Source: a bacterium
GTDB taxonomy: Bacteria; Ratteibacteria; UBA8468; B48-G9; JAFGKM01
Direction of reading: 5' to 3'
DNA: 64,000 nt
NCBI GenBank assembly: GCA_023230585.1
Contig: JALNXB010000006.1
Coordinates: 1 to 64,000, forward strand
The position numbers and the translations under genes are program-made. Positions 63,519 through 64,000 of the stretch are shown here, piece after piece. Under the pieces are notes generated by a model. It was not told the DNA's origin. It searched no databases and worked only from the letters and a program-made list of their open reading frames with translations. How positions within the stretch are numbered: the first letter of the stretch is position 1; each line of letters opens with the position of its first letter.

Positions 63519-64000
63519 TGAAAAATTTAAAAAAAATCGGTTTCGTGTTGACTCTTATGGCTACCTTTTTTATAACCAGAACATCTTTTATAAGTGCTGA
63601 AGAATATCTGTTTTCGCCTGCTCAAAGTCTTATATATTCTTTTAAAATTAACGGAGATATTGAGCACAAAAGTAGCGGTATAATGGGTCAATCTCTTGAT
63701 ATTGTAACAGAAGGAGTGTTCAAGTTAGAACTTCTTGAGGAAAAAAAGGATAAATATATAATAAAATTAACTCCTTGTAAAACCTTCATAAAACTAAATG
63801 AGACAGTACTTGAAGATATGAGAAAAGAAGAAACCTCAATTTCTAAGGTGATTTCATCTTCAATATTAGAGATTGCCAAAAACGGTTCTATAATCTCCAC
63901 AAAAGAGGTTACTTCAGGAATGATAGATATGTCTCAAATCTTTAAACTTGTACCAGCTTTTCCAGAAAAACTATATTCTGGTAGAAAATGGAAACAATCT
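63518..64000 (+). CDS. exported protein of unknown function (3' end outside window)
   Basis: The ATG at 63518 shares its A with the aminotransferase stop, and 161 codons are open to the edge. Residues 1-27 form a signal peptide (KIGFVLTLMATFFITRTSFISAEE). The mature part begins EEYLFSPAQSLIYSFKINGD and looks beta-rich, with an internal IVTEGVFKLELLEEKKDKYIIKLTP stretch. I do not recognise the family. Coupling to the aminotransferase is probably a spacing accident rather than a functional link. Confidence 0.75.
   Translation, partial: MKNLKKIGFVLTLMATFFITRTSFISAEEYLFSPAQSLIYSFKINGDIEHKSSGIMGQSLDIVTEGVFKLELLEEKKDKYIIKLTPCKTFIKLNETVLEDMRKEETSISKVISSSILEIAKNGSIISTKEVTSGMIDMSQIFKLVPAFPEKLYSGRKWKQS

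Overview
The window is AT-rich, gene-dense bacterial DNA with about 50 protein genes, two tRNAs and a tmRNA. It comes from a Gram-negative-type, probably anaerobic heterotroph: there is an Rnf-type ion-pumping complex, a lipid-A-type acyltransferase, many exported proteins, and no respiratory oxidase. Prepilins of the H-X9-DG type, a DUF6785-like membrane protein, UroD-like, DUF4416 and DUF1015 proteins, and Gfo/Idh plus DegT pairs together suggest an uncultured lineage near the PVC group/Omnitrophota (Omnitrophica, Ratteibacteria, Lentisphaerae-like). That placement is inference from gene content; no rRNA is present.

Layout. 0-1.6 kb: start of an unknown gene, tRNA-Thr, a PilZ protein. 1.7-7.1 kb: three tandem, nearly identical exported proteins that read as very divergent PHP-domain proteins. 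7.1-9.8 kb: a DUF3300 envelope protein and an exported TPR protein. 9.9-13.5 kb: UroD-like, lipA and nadE as an operon; the NadE glutaminase domain has lost its catalytic cysteine. 13.5-14.2 kb: a repeat island, then dcd, apparently leaderless. 14.8-16.9 kb: mnmE and an M48 lipoprotein protease. 17.1-26.4 kb: DUF4416, alpha/beta hydrolase, membrane PHP protein, DUF6785-like protein, CocE-type hydrolase, sugar isomerases. 26.5-31.7 kb: a prepilin broken by an 11-bp tandem duplication, an intact prepilin, and a 1141-residue TPR/beta-helix/CBM9-like exported protein.

31.7-32.5 kb: a second repeat island and tRNA-Arg. 32.5-39.1 kb (minus strand): argB-argD-argF, purC, queD, a cell-wall amidase, ssrA (tmRNA) and smpB. 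39.2-44.9 kb: a beta-CASP nuclease, a Gfo/Idh oxidoreductase with a DegT aminotransferase, and a NagB-like deaminase with a PIG-L deacetylase. 45-53.4 kb: uvrB, then apgM-rnfC-D-G-E-A-rhomboid as one tight operon without rnfB. 53.6-56.3 kb: rsmI, a SurA_N-type protein and DUF1015. 56.3-56.8 kb: a third repeat island. 56.8-64 kb: a GH36-like glycosidase, a TSUP transporter, a thioredoxin-like membrane protein, an acyltransferase, a small exporter, an aminotransferase and a truncated exported protein.

The genes fit a carbohydrate- and peptide-scavenging heterotroph: glycosidase, deacetylase/deaminase, isomerases and CocE hydrolase feed carbon into glycolysis (apgM), and Rnf couples ferredoxin and NADH pools to an ion gradient. 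The most notable observations are the PHP-like trio, the degenerate NadE glutaminase site, the potentially reversible prepilin frameshift, the rnf operon lacking rnfB and carrying a 52-bp insertion, and three composite repeat islands containing a MITE-like element.
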